Shown one piece after another: positions 46,001 to 56,216 of a DNA stretch of 64,000 bases. This DNA comes from Platycnemis pennipes (lineage: Eukaryota > Arthropoda > Insecta > Odonata > Platycnemididae), in the NCBI GenBank assembly GCA_933228895.1, contig OW121855.1:32006698-32070697 (forward strand). The letters run 5' to 3'. Both the position numbers and the translations under genes were made by a program. The notes beneath the pieces were generated by a model. It ran no database searches and was not told the origin of the DNA. It saw only the letters and a program-made list of their open reading frames with translations. Position 1 is the first letter of the stretch. Each line of letters opens with the position of its first letter.

Positions 46001-46959
46001 TCTCTTGTTTCGTCAGCTCGCTTCGTTCACCGCGATTTAATCACTCACGGGTGATTAGTAAGAGGCTGTTTTATTAGTCTACGAGGAATGAACACGCTTA
46101 GAGCATTCGATGATATTATTGGATGAATGGGAATTCAATAAATAAGTTTTCGAGAATATTGTTCTATATCTTATACTAAGTCCCGAGCCTTGCTTTATTT
46201 GCATTATTGGCGAGTATTACCTCATCAATCAAATAATGAGAATCATACTTTCAATAGCTATGCATACCGCAGATATTTTCTAGCAAATTCAATGTTTTTG
46301 GAAACTGGAAAATATTGATATCCGATTACCTATTCATGAATTTGAGTGCGCGAAGCCCCTTAAAAGTGATGGATGTCGTTCTTTGTATTATCTGAACGGA
46401 TTTCTTACACCTAGATTTTTAATACTTATGTCGAACTTAACAAGAAACTTATACGATTCGTCATCACGTGTCAGTCTAGTTTTGCTTACAGTAATCTGCT
46501 ATTGATAATAAAACGTTGTTTTTCTTAGGTTTTTTCAAAATTATGATCGATATGAAAATTCATAAACAACGTTTAAAGTGATAAAAAAAAAAAAGTTAAT
46601 TTTACAGAGCTTTCCGTCCGTGACAAGGATCTTTAAAGCTTACTGATACCTACGTTACTTTTCCTACATGATGGATCTGAGCTATCCACTCGCCCGTTGA
46701 TGTAATAATTTAAGTAAATAAATTAATTTAATAATAACTAGATATTAAGTTCATTAAATGGCGTTATTCAACAGTTTATCTATCCCTCGAGGCATAGGCT
46801 GATTCATGTTGCTGCAGAGCGCAACCCCTCTGTTTTCCCATTCATTTTCTACTTGATGCCTAAGCTCATCGGGATTGACATGTCTTAAATATTTTCGCTG
46901 AATTTCTTCATTTGTGCATGCTAAACGTTCTCCATTGAGTTCAGATTCCTTCAGATGAT
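43045..46959. other. AT-rich non-coding stretch, no gene seen
   Basis: Only short motif-free frames, for example 44967-45158 plus and 45795-45977 minus. A CT run lies at about 44110-44121. Confidence 0.55.
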
Positions 46960-47035
46960 TCAGTTGGTAATGCGCAGGTACGTCAATCCAAAAGTCGCTG
47001 GTTCGAATGAGCTGTAGTCTTTGGTTTTAAGTTCT
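46960..47035 (+). mobile_element. tRNA-like SINE head
   Basis: GATTCAGTTGGTAATGCGCA is a good A-box/D-arm match and GTCGCTGGTTCGAATGAGCT a B-box match, at tRNA-like spacing. The 3' half of the T-arm is mutated, so no cloverleaf closes. Confidence 0.5.
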
Positions 47036-47109
47036 CCAACGGCAAAGTTTATATCACAACGTCTATCACAATCCCCTAATCCTAGGACAACCCATTAGAT
47101 AGCCACGTA

Positions 47110-47172
47110 AGCGTGTTGTTTTCTTGGCTACCACGGCCTTGGGAGTTTGAATTCCTCCTCGGGCTTAGTCGC
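47110..47172 (+). mobile_element. Weak tRNA-like segment
   Basis: GGGAGTTTGAATTCCTCCTC resembles a T-arm with a B-box. The A-box half (TCTTGGCTACCACGG) is poor. It may be a second tRNA-like relic next to the one at 46960. Confidence 0.3.
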
Positions 47173-47599
47173 CACTTTCGTCTCATCTTTAGCATTAGGC
47201 CAGAAAATGTGAAATAAACTAAGCGGTTGGTGCAGCTAAAAATGGAAAGCTACCACTTAAGTCACCTTGCTTCTTTGGAACATTTCCTCACCCCTCAATT
47301 ACATAATTACCTTCAAGAATGACAATTCGTTACCCATTGCTACGCTCCTTTGTGGTGATCTCACTAATAGCATACAAACGGGGAATAAAATATACATTCA
47401 AACAAACTATTGGTATGATGCGACGCACGACAGCGTAGGGAGATCCAGCGAAGGATACGCAAATTATAATTGAAATTATGCCTGCGACACACATACCGTG
47501 CGAATCTTCTAAGAAGTCTTCTACGGACTCATGTTATATTAAACTGTGGCAGAATTCTGAAATAGATTGAGAATTCCTGACCTAAGGAGAGGGTTTCGG

Positions 47600-47880
47600 G
47601 GTCAAGAGCTGTGGTTGCATTTCTGAAGCGTGAGGTGCATCTACCACGAGATGCATTTTATCCCACCGAGTCAGCTGTTGCTTGGAAATGGGTCGCGTCG
47701 GCTCCCCCTTGCGAAAGGCGATTGGGTGCCACCCCGTGGGGCCTCATTCTCGATCGTTTCAATGCTAAAATATGTCAATGGGAGAGGCCTGGCTGGTCTT
47801 CTACCACTGCAAGGACTGAGACTCAGCAAAAATAGACCCGCGAAGGATCTCCTCTTCTCCATTGACTCCACTCTCTACGA
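47600..47880. other. GC-rich patch, unrecognised
   Basis: Three overlapping frames (74 and 140 codons plus, 66 minus) in a locally GC-rich block. No domain is recognised and the overlaps argue against real coding. Confidence 0.35.
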
Positions 47881-48245
47881 CCGATTCCTAAGCATTCGAC
47901 CGAAAAAAATCAACACGTCTCCTCCCCTGTTTAGTAATATACTTCAAGCAAGTCAACCCTTGGAGTGCTTCCCTCATGCGAATGATATAGGTTTCTTAAT
48001 GATAATAAGCAGCAATAAATGCACATTTATATATCGAAGAAGACGCCAATGAAGATTTGACACGAGATAAAGGAGTAGTGACCAAAATTCACAATCGTGC
48101 TTAGTGTTCTACCAAAAATGGTGGATTCTAGTACAATTGTAGACTGTATTACCACCTTCTTATAACATTTAGTGATATACCGCACTCACATAGATATTTT
48201 TAAACGGTTCAGCAATGCCTCATCATCAACGCCATAGATAGGTAA

Positions 48246-48258
48246 ACTACTACTACTA

Positions 48259-48290
<32 letters not shown>

Positions 48291-48326
48291 TACTACTACT
48301 ACTATACTAAACTACTACTACTATAC
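48246..48326 (+). repeat. CTA/TAC trinucleotide microsatellite
   Basis: An interrupted (CTA)n array, with TATA-type interruptions that break it into several runs. Likely polymorphic. Confidence 0.97.
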
Positions 48327-49245
48327 GGAGACTGAGCGACTAAATGTCTCACTCACAAGAATATAAAAATTATTCAAGAGAAATATGAACGAATAAAAAA
48401 TATAAAGAAACTATATTAAACTACAGCATTTATTATATTTCTACTTGAAAAAATAAACAAACATTTACTCTCATTGGTATATTTCAATGTGAATAATGAT
48501 TCTGAAATTCCTAAGAAATTGTGTGTGCGTCCGCTTTTAGCAAATAGGGCTTTTTACTAAAGGAAAATTCAAAGTTCAAAGTAAAATTCAAAGGAAATTT
48601 CAAAGTTGATAAATATACCATAATAACAAAGAAATAATCAATTTTTATTGCTTAACAAGTATTCTGAATTATTATTCAATGAAAAATGTATCGGTAAATT
48701 AAACCAGGAAACTTTGTACATCATTAAACATTTTTTTCCGAAGCCTCATGTGGACACAGTATAGAGTTTTGCAAGTCGCTGGTGATCAATCTCAGATCTA
48801 CAACATTAGGTTTGGGGTAATTGAGACCGAAAGACACGAAAGCCGTCAGAAAAAAGACAGGTACCATTTATGGCCCTTAAGTTGGCATGCCATATGCAAT
48901 TAAAACATTATTTACTTATCACTTTTTGCTTTAGAGAGGACAACTCCAGTATATAACGCGATTTACACTATTTCTCCAGCCAACGGGTTACCTTACCAAA
49001 GTACTTATTCTTTCTGTCACAACTTTGCTTCTCCTGGTTCCATGCTCTCAACTTCACTTCCCTTGTACGCTCTCCTCAAATAGCTCCTACTCTTTTCATG
49101 TTGGAATATTGATTCAAAGAAAACGTTCCTTCAACGCTTGAGTCTAGCACTCTTAAAAGAACATCTCACATCTACCCATAGAGTTTTTTTCTTCCCTGTC
49201 CCCTCAGTGTAGCGGAAAAAAGTATATCTTTATGACTCTACCATA

Positions 49246-49545
49246 ATGAGCGGTATGGAAAAGGTAATTCAAGACTTTGTGAGCGGAAAGCACAGAGAAA
49301 CAATCTTATCTAAGTCGTTTTTATTGATTGCAGTAATAGCAAAAACGAAAAGATTCCACTTAATGCAGATGAAACATGATACAATGGAAAATTATTATCA
49401 CCAGATAGAAGAGACAAGGTATGAAGCAAAGGAAAATGGAAGTAAATATTTTTTTGTTTTAAAAATCATCAGAAAGGAATTATCTAAATCACTAACAAAT
49501 CTTCTTAAATTTTACGCCAAGGCATTACGAGTGAACCGCCGATGA
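49246..49545 (+). CDS. Unrecognised 99-codon open frame (doubtful)
   Basis: Starts MSGMEKVIQDFVSGKHRETI and ends in a basic tail, with a lysine/glutamate-rich, protein-like composition and no low-complexity segment. I recognise no family. It stands alone in AT-rich DNA without an evident promoter, and a frame of this length can occur by chance in 64 kb. It could equally be an exon fragment or an old mobile-element piece. Confidence 0.15.
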   Translation: MSGMEKVIQDFVSGKHRETILSKSFLLIAVIAKTKRFHLMQMKHDTMENYYHQIEETRYEAKENGSKYFFVLKIIRKELSKSLTNLLKFYAKALRVNRR

Positions 49546-49937
49546 TACATCATGGTACAAGATCCTTCAGCATATAGCAGAGGATTGAGGATATTAATCG
49601 CGTTCATAATATATAAATATTCATGTTATTTCGAAACGATAATCACACGCTTTTTAAGCAATGGAAGCACTATTTCAGTAGCCAATGATTAACGCTTTTT
49701 TGATATAAATTACAATTCAAATTTATAAACTAATATTAAAAGAATTTAATGAAATTTTAGAATACAGATTTGTAATTTTTATTTGACTAACTACGTCTTC
49801 ATTGCCTCAAATAAAAGAATAATTCTGGTATTTTGTAACTTTGTGGCATTTTTTCTACACAGCATTTGAAAAAAGAAAAGTTTATGTGGAACTAAAAGTT
49901 TACAGCTTTTATTTTACAATGTCAAGGAAAATAAGGG

Positions 49938-50206
49938 GATCGTGGTGGCTTAGTGGGTAGAGCACTGAGCTACTGACCAGAGGGTCACGGGTTCAAATCC
50001 CGGGCCATGTCCTTTCTGGATACCCCCATCTAACAATAATAACCTCGCGTGTCAGAACTTCGCAGGAAATCGCAGGTGGCCCAGGGAAAGGATGTGGCCC
50101 CCTACCCTGAAAGTGTGAATTTCAATTTAGGGGTGAGCTCTACTCTCACCTATCAAAGACCAAACTTCGGGTTGAATCACTGAATGAGAGAGTAAGTGAG
50201 TGAAGG
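49938..50206 (+). mobile_element. tRNA-derived SINE family A, full-length copy 2
   Basis: The head GTGGTGGCTTAGTGGGTAGA followed by AGCACTGAGCTACTGACC has a clean A-box, and CACGGGTTCAAATCCCGGGC a clean B-box. The body GGCCCAGGGAAAGGAT, CCCCTACCCTGAAAGTGTGA and 3' end CTTCGGGTTGAATCA parallel the copy at 37732-37990. It ends in a short GAGTGAGTGA-type tail. Of the family members here it has the better-preserved promoter boxes and may be the younger. Confidence 0.9.
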
Positions 50207-50479
50207 AAAATAATACACATCGTTTCTCCTAACACATTCAATTTATAAGAAAACTTTCAGCTCTAATCCATACAGCCGAGAAAATGTTGAATCCTTCGAG
50301 GCATTTTTCCATTGGCGTTTGCCAAAACTATGCACGTCAATATTTTCAATAGAAATGCACCCTCTGCTCGTAGCGTTTTCATTGGATAAAATCAAAATCC
50401 TAAAATTCAGCTGTTCAATAAGGGAAACAATTCGCTTTTCCAACTCATAGTTTTAAGGTAATCTCCTCATTTGTATGTA

Positions 50480-50830
50480 AACTCATTTGGTGACTGTGCA
50501 GGGATTGCAGGCAGCTGGAGGGGCGGTCGGCCCCACTGGACTAGACCGATATAGAGAATGATCGACCAAGAACGACTTGACGCTCCGATGCGAATCCCAT
50601 CTTCTCCGTCCGTGGGTGGCATGTCGGTGCAGGTGCTGCGGGCACGAACGTGTGCATCGTGAATGCACTGGGGGAAACCGGAGACGGCCTAGGAATGAAT
50701 CGCCTGGGATTATGCACGGCTACCGAAGGGGGGACGTCCTAGGAGACAGTGATTACCCATTAGTCAGCAACAGTTGTCGGGAGAATTTAGGGGCCTCCCT
50801 CGGATTATTGATGGATTGTCTTATGCATAT
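50480..50830. other. GC-rich island, unrecognised
   Basis: A CpG-rich 350-bp block in AT-rich DNA with frames on both strands (97 plus, 61 minus) lacking known domains. It could be a promoter or 5' exon. Confidence 0.4.
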
Positions 50831-52109
50831 TCAACGAGTGGTGTGCATACTTTGTACTCGTAACACATGACCAATGAATTATTCGCAGTCACGTGATATC
50901 CGAGGATTCAGGAAGTGTATATGCGATTGCTCCCGTTCCCTTCTCCCTCTCAAATTCCCATTTCCAACTGTCTTAAATAAGCTGCAGACTTTCTCTCACT
51001 CTCAACTAAAAATTAAAATGATGGGTGAGAGAGATAAATTACGATAATATGAGATGAAGGCGGGCAGAGTTACGGAGAGTTGAAAAGGGAAGATATAACG
51101 AGAGAAAAGATGAAGATTTTCAAATTATGCTAAATATGGGAATATATGATACATATTTATGATAAAAATTGCAATCATTACTTTTGTACGACAAATTATC
51201 GTTCATAATGAGTAAAAAAAACTGCAATAATGGGTAAAATTTACCTAAATTCCTAACTTTCAATAATAGGGTCATATCATGCACAAGAAAAAGTAAAAAC
51301 AGACAGTAATTCTAAGAGGCATGTTTACCCTAAAAGTAATTCGTGATGTGAAGAAGAATAGTGAAAGTACGAGCCAAGCACAAACCATGCGTTGTTCAAA
51401 AACCTAATAATATTGAATAAAATGAACACTACTTCAAAAAACATGACTGAAAAAACTGAGTATCTATCTTTGATGAAGCACTATGATTCTGAATTTTTAA
51501 CCCCCGGGTATTGAAACAAAATATAATATTAAAGACACTGTTAAAAACATCCGTTTTGCAGCTTTAAATATAGCATGTACGAAGAGATTACCACTTTTAT
51601 TATTTTATTCTCACGCAACAAATTTTGTTTGCTTTTAATCTTCCCAGAACTTCCGATGGATAGCCCATCACGATTGTTCCATAAGTCAGCTAGCGCATAA
51701 AATCAAATTTCCCTCACATATGCAAAGTTATTTTAAGGCTTACGCAAATAAAATTTTATGGATAAGACATTACCTTTGTAAATTTCATATACACGACTCG
51801 AAAGAGAAAGGCAAAGAAAATAGTAGCTGTATTTAATACGATGATGAGTCGACAGCTGCGTCATAACGAAAAATCCGAGAGAACAAAACGGTAGGCACAA
51901 GGGTGACGAGATATGTAATGGCGGATAAAAGAGCTGGAGAAAGATACAAAGTGGAGTCAATATGGTGGTGAGTGATGTAAAACTCATAGATGCCACCGAA
52001 AGTAATATACAAGGTTAAATATGAATGTAAACAAGAATAAATACCAATAAATAAATACAAAGACCAACCAGAATTGGTAAAATTCCAAAAAAAAGGATGA
52101 TATAGAAAT
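50831..52109. other. Non-coding stretch, no gene seen
   Basis: No supported gene. Frames at 51733-52060 on the minus strand overlap in two phases and show no motif. Confidence 0.5.
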
Positions 52110-52190
52110 CAGGTTATATTGGTGGTTAGAGTAGAGATTTCATGTCCAGAGACCTATGGTCAAAACCCCGCTAGGAAAATAGATTTTTTA
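52110..52190 (+). mobile_element. tRNA-like SINE head, family-B-like
   Basis: TTGGTGGTTAGAGTAGAGAT is close to the family B head (GTAGTGGTTAGAGTATCTGC), followed by a weakened B-box, GGTCAAAACCCCGCTAGG. The family B body does not follow, so this is a head-only relic or a related subfamily. Confidence 0.5.
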
Positions 52191-52434
52191 ATGGAGCGAT
52201 ATGTGGATGGTTTATACATATTAATACTAGTCAAGTAGACTTACACGCTATACATTTGACTACAGATGCTTTTCCTGAAGAGTAAGCTAATGCATACTGA
52301 AGGTTCTTCTTTACAATCCTTCCTTTCCACAATTATTTACCTAAAATAATCCATCTTGTACCAAATATCCATTATCCTTGTTCCCATTTATACTTTTAAG
52401 TCTGTGCCCAATGTTATAGGCGTCTCAGTTCCGG

Positions 52435-52668
52435 AGGATTTGAGGAAAGGATGGTACAAAGATGGGAATGGAAACGGAAGACGGGTGGAGAGAAACCCAG
52501 GCTCAAAATTATGTTAATTATCCGCAATCCGACGGACGGAGTATTGAACTCTAAAGCACTCAAATAGGTATCGGTTTACCAATGAAAACTATCTTCCACT
52601 GCCGGGATTCAAACCTGGACTCTTGGAATGAGCAGATACTCTAACCACTACACCAACCTAACCCACTC
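52435..52668 (-). mobile_element. tRNA-derived SINE family B, best copy
   Basis: On the minus strand the head reads GTTGGTGTAGTGGTTAGAGT, an excellent A-box, and CAGGTTTGAATCCCGGCAGT, an excellent B-box. The body has GATAGTTTTCATTGGTAAAC, then TTTGAGTGCTTTAGAG and ACTCCGTCCGTCGGATTGCG. These blocks recur collinearly at 27565-27815 (minus) and more loosely at 16929-17105 (plus). The 3' boundary near 52435 is approximate. Confidence 0.82.
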
Positions 52669-53631
52669 CTGTCCCCGCTTGTGCAAATGACCTTGATGTT
52701 GATCACCTACTACTAATATGGTTATCAAATTCATATTATACATTTATTAAGTCAAATATTACATAACAGCTAATAAGGGATAAAGCTGCAAAGAAAAAAT
52801 TTTCTTCTTAAAAATCACGTCTCAAAACATTAAATTATTAGTTAATTTTTATTTGAGCAAATTATTAAAATAAAAATACACACATCTTAAAAATCCGGCG
52901 GTCTTAACTTTTACAAGGATAAAATAATCAATTATGTTGCCTCACCGACTGGATAACATGTATGACACATTATTAACACTATCATACAACTACGGAGGCT
53001 CTACAAATCTTGTCGTCGAATTTATTTATATTTAAAGGCAATAAATTTATGGCAGAATTTTTATTTATTATATTGTACTACTCTAGGACTGAGAAAACGT
53101 TGCTTGTAAAATGTTGCATCCGGCAGGATCCGGCTCACAAAACGGTGTTTTCTTTTCTTTCTTCTGCAAGGGTAAAAGACTAGATCACATTCATACATAA
53201 TGCACGTTCTAATTCTAAGTACATCTCTCAGGGGGAGAGCTCAGCTCATTTCAGCAGAGCGAGCAGTTAAAAAGGGAGAAAGAGTTCAACTAAATTATTC
53301 GCACGAAGCGGATTAGGTTTTTCTTCGAGATCGAAAAGGGAACTGCGAGAGCTATATGATCCTGTTATGAGATCGCTTCCGCCAGAAAGGTGTCTTGAGT
53401 TATGGCCGAACGATAATGAACGAGGAACACTTCGTAGAGGGTGTGAGCACTCAGAAGTGGAGGGCGTTCAAATGGGTGAGCCCTGCCTTGTCTCCGGTTG
53501 CACTTCGTGATCCGAGATGGGAACGAATGAGGGAAGGACTGGGGAATAAAACGCAGAGGACAATGATCACAAGGCTTAGCCTTCAGGCCGCGGTCCGTGA
53601 ACCAGGGGGTGAAAATAATTTTTAAACAATT
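52669..53631. other. Non-coding stretch, no gene seen
   Basis: AT-rich to about 53200, then of mixed composition. Opposed frames at 53365-53652 (95 minus, 76 plus) have no recognised domain. Confidence 0.5.
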
Positions 53632-54290
53632 TTCATCATCACCATCATTCATAAATCGTCAGATCGGTTTGACGCAGCTCTCCACTGAGTTATTCTATCG
53701 GCTAATCTCTTTATATTTACGTATTTCTCCTCTTTCACATCCTTCATCATTTGTTACATGTATCTCACACGAGGCCTTCCTTTGCCATTCTTCCCTTCCA
53801 TTTGTCCCTCAACGATTGTCTTCATCAGGCCATCGTGTCTCAAGTTATGCCCGAATAAGGTGTCCCGTTTTCTCCTTAGAGTTTTCAGCACTTCTCTTTT
53901 CTCCCACTCTCCTTAGGACTTCCTCGTTACTTACTCGGTCGATCCATTTAATCTTCATCATTCTTCTGTAGCACCACATTTCAAATACTTCCATTCTTTT
54001 CTTTTCCGCTGCTGTAATGGTCCATGCCTCACTGCCATAAAGAAACACGCTCCAGATGTACGTTCTAATGAATTATTTCCTTACTTCTACGCTTGTATTT
54101 CCAGCGGTAATTAAATTAGTCTTTTGATAGAATGCCCTCTTTGCCTGACATATTCTACCGACTATTTCTTTCTTGCTTCGTCCATCGTTGGTTACTCGGC
54201 TTCCAAACTAATAGGACTCGTTCACGTCTTCCAGTTTCTGTTTTCCCAGTTTAAAGTTTCCTTAGGGCATACGAATGTAACTTGCTTGAG
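53632..54290 (-). pseudogene. RTE-like LINE 3' fragment, longest in the window
   Basis: Read on the minus strand, a reverse-transcriptase C-terminal region is preserved in pieces. KLEDVNEFYYLGSRVTNDG is followed by a region of CQAKRAFYQKT type, then FLYGSEAWTITAAEKKRMEV, FEMWCYRRMMKIKWIDRVSN and EEVLRRVGEKRS. The order is that of RTE-type LINE polyproteins: RT thumb, the LYGSE-WT block, the MWCYRRM-KI-W block, then a basic tail. Stops and frameshifts interrupt it, and the catalytic palm (YADD-type) lies upstream and is absent. It ends in the CATCATCACCATCATTC terminal repeat on the plus strand. Confidence 0.92.
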
Positions 54291-54359
54291 AACGCTTCTA
54301 TAGGCCAGGAATGCATCACGTTTCTAACCTCTCATATAATTCAAATAGATAAGAATATA

Positions 54360-54382
54360 CACTAGATAGATAGATAGATGGG
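54360..54382 (+). repeat. GATA tetranucleotide microsatellite
   Basis: A TAGATAGATAGATAGATGG run. On the minus strand it directly follows a GCATTAAATACC string, so it may be the microsatellite tail of a non-LTR element. Confidence 0.85.
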
Positions 54383-54399
54383 TATTTAATGCTCAAAAC

Positions 54400-54795
54400 T
54401 CATACATAATTTATACAATCATCGGAAACTAAAGTGTCAGAATTCAAGTGCTTAACGTTCCAAAACAAGGCGTAATAAAAATATAAAAATAAATAAATTA
54501 ACAAAATGCTACATGCAAGAGAGCCATTCACATGAAAATAATTACAGAGAAAAAAACGTTTTTTTTCAGGTAGACATCTATAGAAGCTAAAATTATTGAT
54601 ACACATGGAAAGATACACATGATCAGAAAGTTGATAATAATAATGATCATTTACCGAATGTTGGCCAATATGGTAAGGCAGAAAATGAGGTATATTGCTT
54701 GTGTAATTGATTGAAGATACTGGTACAAGATCAGGAGCGGCCTTTGGACTAATGCTTGCCGTGTAAAATTCCGGAATTTTCATCTTTCTTGGCAA
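54400..54795 (-). CDS. Unrecognised 131-codon minus-strand frame (doubtful)
   Basis: Begins MPRKMKIPEFYTASISPKAA and ends in a hydrophobic, tyrosine/phenylalanine-rich segment (LLIYLFLYFYYALFW) that could form a membrane helix. No family is recognised. It is the longest open frame in AT-rich DNA here, which is mildly unusual. However, the GATA repeat just past its 3' end suggests it lies in a retrotransposon 3' region and is open by chance. Confidence 0.15.
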   Translation of the reverse strand: MPRKMKIPEFYTASISPKAAPDLVPVSSINYTSNIPHFLPYHIGQHSVNDHYYYQLSDHVYLSMCINNFSFYRCLPEKKRFFLCNYFHVNGSLACSILLIYLFLYFYYALFWNVKHLNSDTLVSDDCINYV

Positions 54796-54832
54796 CTATA
54801 AAGTGGTATACAGAAAGGTTGGGGCACCAATA

Positions 54833-54915
54833 CCCTCATATTTGAATTTTATACGCCATTGAGCTTAGTTCTTGACGAACACAACACTCAGAAACTAGAC
54901 AAATATTCGGGTTAA
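54833..54915 (+). mobile_element. SINE family A, diverged 3' end
   Basis: TACCCTCATATTTGAATTTT, TACGCCATTGAGCTTAGTTC and ATTCGGGTTAAAAC line up in order with the 3' part of family A (TACCCTGAATGTGTGAATTT, CACGCCAATGGCTAA, CTTCGGGTTGAACAC). The head is missing and similarity is low. Confidence 0.5.
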
Positions 54916-55446
54916 AACTGTGAGATTGGTGTCGGGCCAGCAAATTTTTTTCTTCATAATTTTTGCCACCGTCTTCCAGGGAGAAATTGGGCGTCGCTCA
55001 TTAGGTCCCCGAGCACCTAATGAAACTATGCCTTGGGGTAAGGGATGCGAATGGAGGATCAGTGAGAAGGACCCGCGAGGACGGGAAAATGAGGTCGGGA
55101 GATTGGTTCCGTCTAAATCATAACAGAGGTAGGTATGGAAGAAAAGCGGGCGGGAATGCGGCGAAGCGAAGAAAAATAGGGAGAAAATTGAGGGCCTACG
55201 TCGTTTCGTGGAGGACACGGACCTCGATGGCCCAATTCGAATGAAGACGGCAGAGTCTGGGAACGAGAGATACGAGTAAGAAAATATTTAGCGCTGGGAG
55301 ACCTGAGGCGAACTCACCCTCGTTTACGCGCTGTCAAGCAGCATCCTAACCTCATCAACCGGGATAGGGGAAGGCAGACTAGTTATTTCTTAATTAGAGA
55401 ACCAAGTATCTTCATAATTACCAACTTCAGTGTCCTCAAGAATACC

Positions 55447-55477
55447 ATCCGATTTTTCGGTACCTGGAAAATCGGAT
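55447..55477. repeat. 10-bp-arm hairpin
   Basis: ATCCGATTTT (55447-55456) and AAAATCGGAT (55468-55477) are perfect complements around an 11-nt loop containing GGTACC. No neighbouring gene suggests a role. Confidence 0.6.
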
Positions 55478-56029
55478 ACCGCTCATATTGTTTTACCAAA
55501 AGCTAATGCAAACCTACGGATGTACCAAAAAACTTCGAAGCTCACGAAAATCAAATTAAAAAAGTATAAATATTTAACAAAAACTACTAAACACATTTAA
55601 AACTTGGAAGGGCCAAATCCTTTTTAAAAAAAGTTAAGACTGAATTAATGTAAGATTTAAATTCACGAAGCCATCCTGTGAATGATATAACCATTATCTT
55701 TAACGAAAATAAACTAGCAATGATGCAAAAAATAACTTTCTCTCCTTTCAAAATCAAAACCTCATTTTGTAATCTCCAATGCGATCCACATTTGAAATAT
55801 TACACAAAATTGGCTTATGAACGACTATGCTTTATTTCGTATCAGATTTCGCGAGGTTATTCTCTATCGATTCCACCAAAGTAATTATTTTATATCAAGA
55901 ATGCAACCTAGGTGTTCTAGCTTCAACTATAAGTTACACTTCATCCCTAAAAGTTAACTCTATTTTTGCTGAAAATGGAGAATGAGGATGCAAAAATCAA
56001 ACACTTTTAGCGTAAAATTTATGCAACGA
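55478..56029. other. Non-coding stretch, no gene seen
   Basis: A 68-codon frame at 55678-55884 has no recognised motif. Confidence 0.5.
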
Positions 56030-56216
56030 ATCCTTCCCGGTGGCGGCGGGGTAAATCCCTCGCCTGTCGATCCCACGGTCGCGGGTTCGATTCCCGCTCG
56101 GGGAGGATTTTCACTTTCCGGGGCGTGGATGTTTGTATCGCCCAGTCAGTTAATTGAAAGACTGAGTCCTAAATTCGCAGATCAAAATAAGACAGTAAAT
56201 AAATAAACTAAATGAA
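56030..56216 (+). mobile_element. tRNA-derived SINE, third family
   Basis: The head TTCCCGGTGGCGGCGGGGTA followed by CCTCGCCTGTCGATCC and GTCGCGGGTTCGATTCCCGC is a strong tRNA-like unit. The T-stem GCGGG/CCCGC is perfect around TTCGATT, and the first seven bases can pair with TCGGGGA at the end (with wobble). The anticodon loop lacks the expected T33, and a body of about 100 bp continues to AAATAAATAAAC, so it is a SINE rather than a tRNA gene. The promoter boxes are intact. Confidence 0.7.

Noticed and set aside
49938..50012. Functional tRNA gene
   Set aside because: Promoter boxes are good, but the same head-plus-body occurs at 37732-37990, so it is a SINE.
56036..56108. Functional tRNA gene
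   Set aside because: T-stem and acceptor are good, but the anticodon loop lacks T33 and a SINE body with an A-rich end follows.
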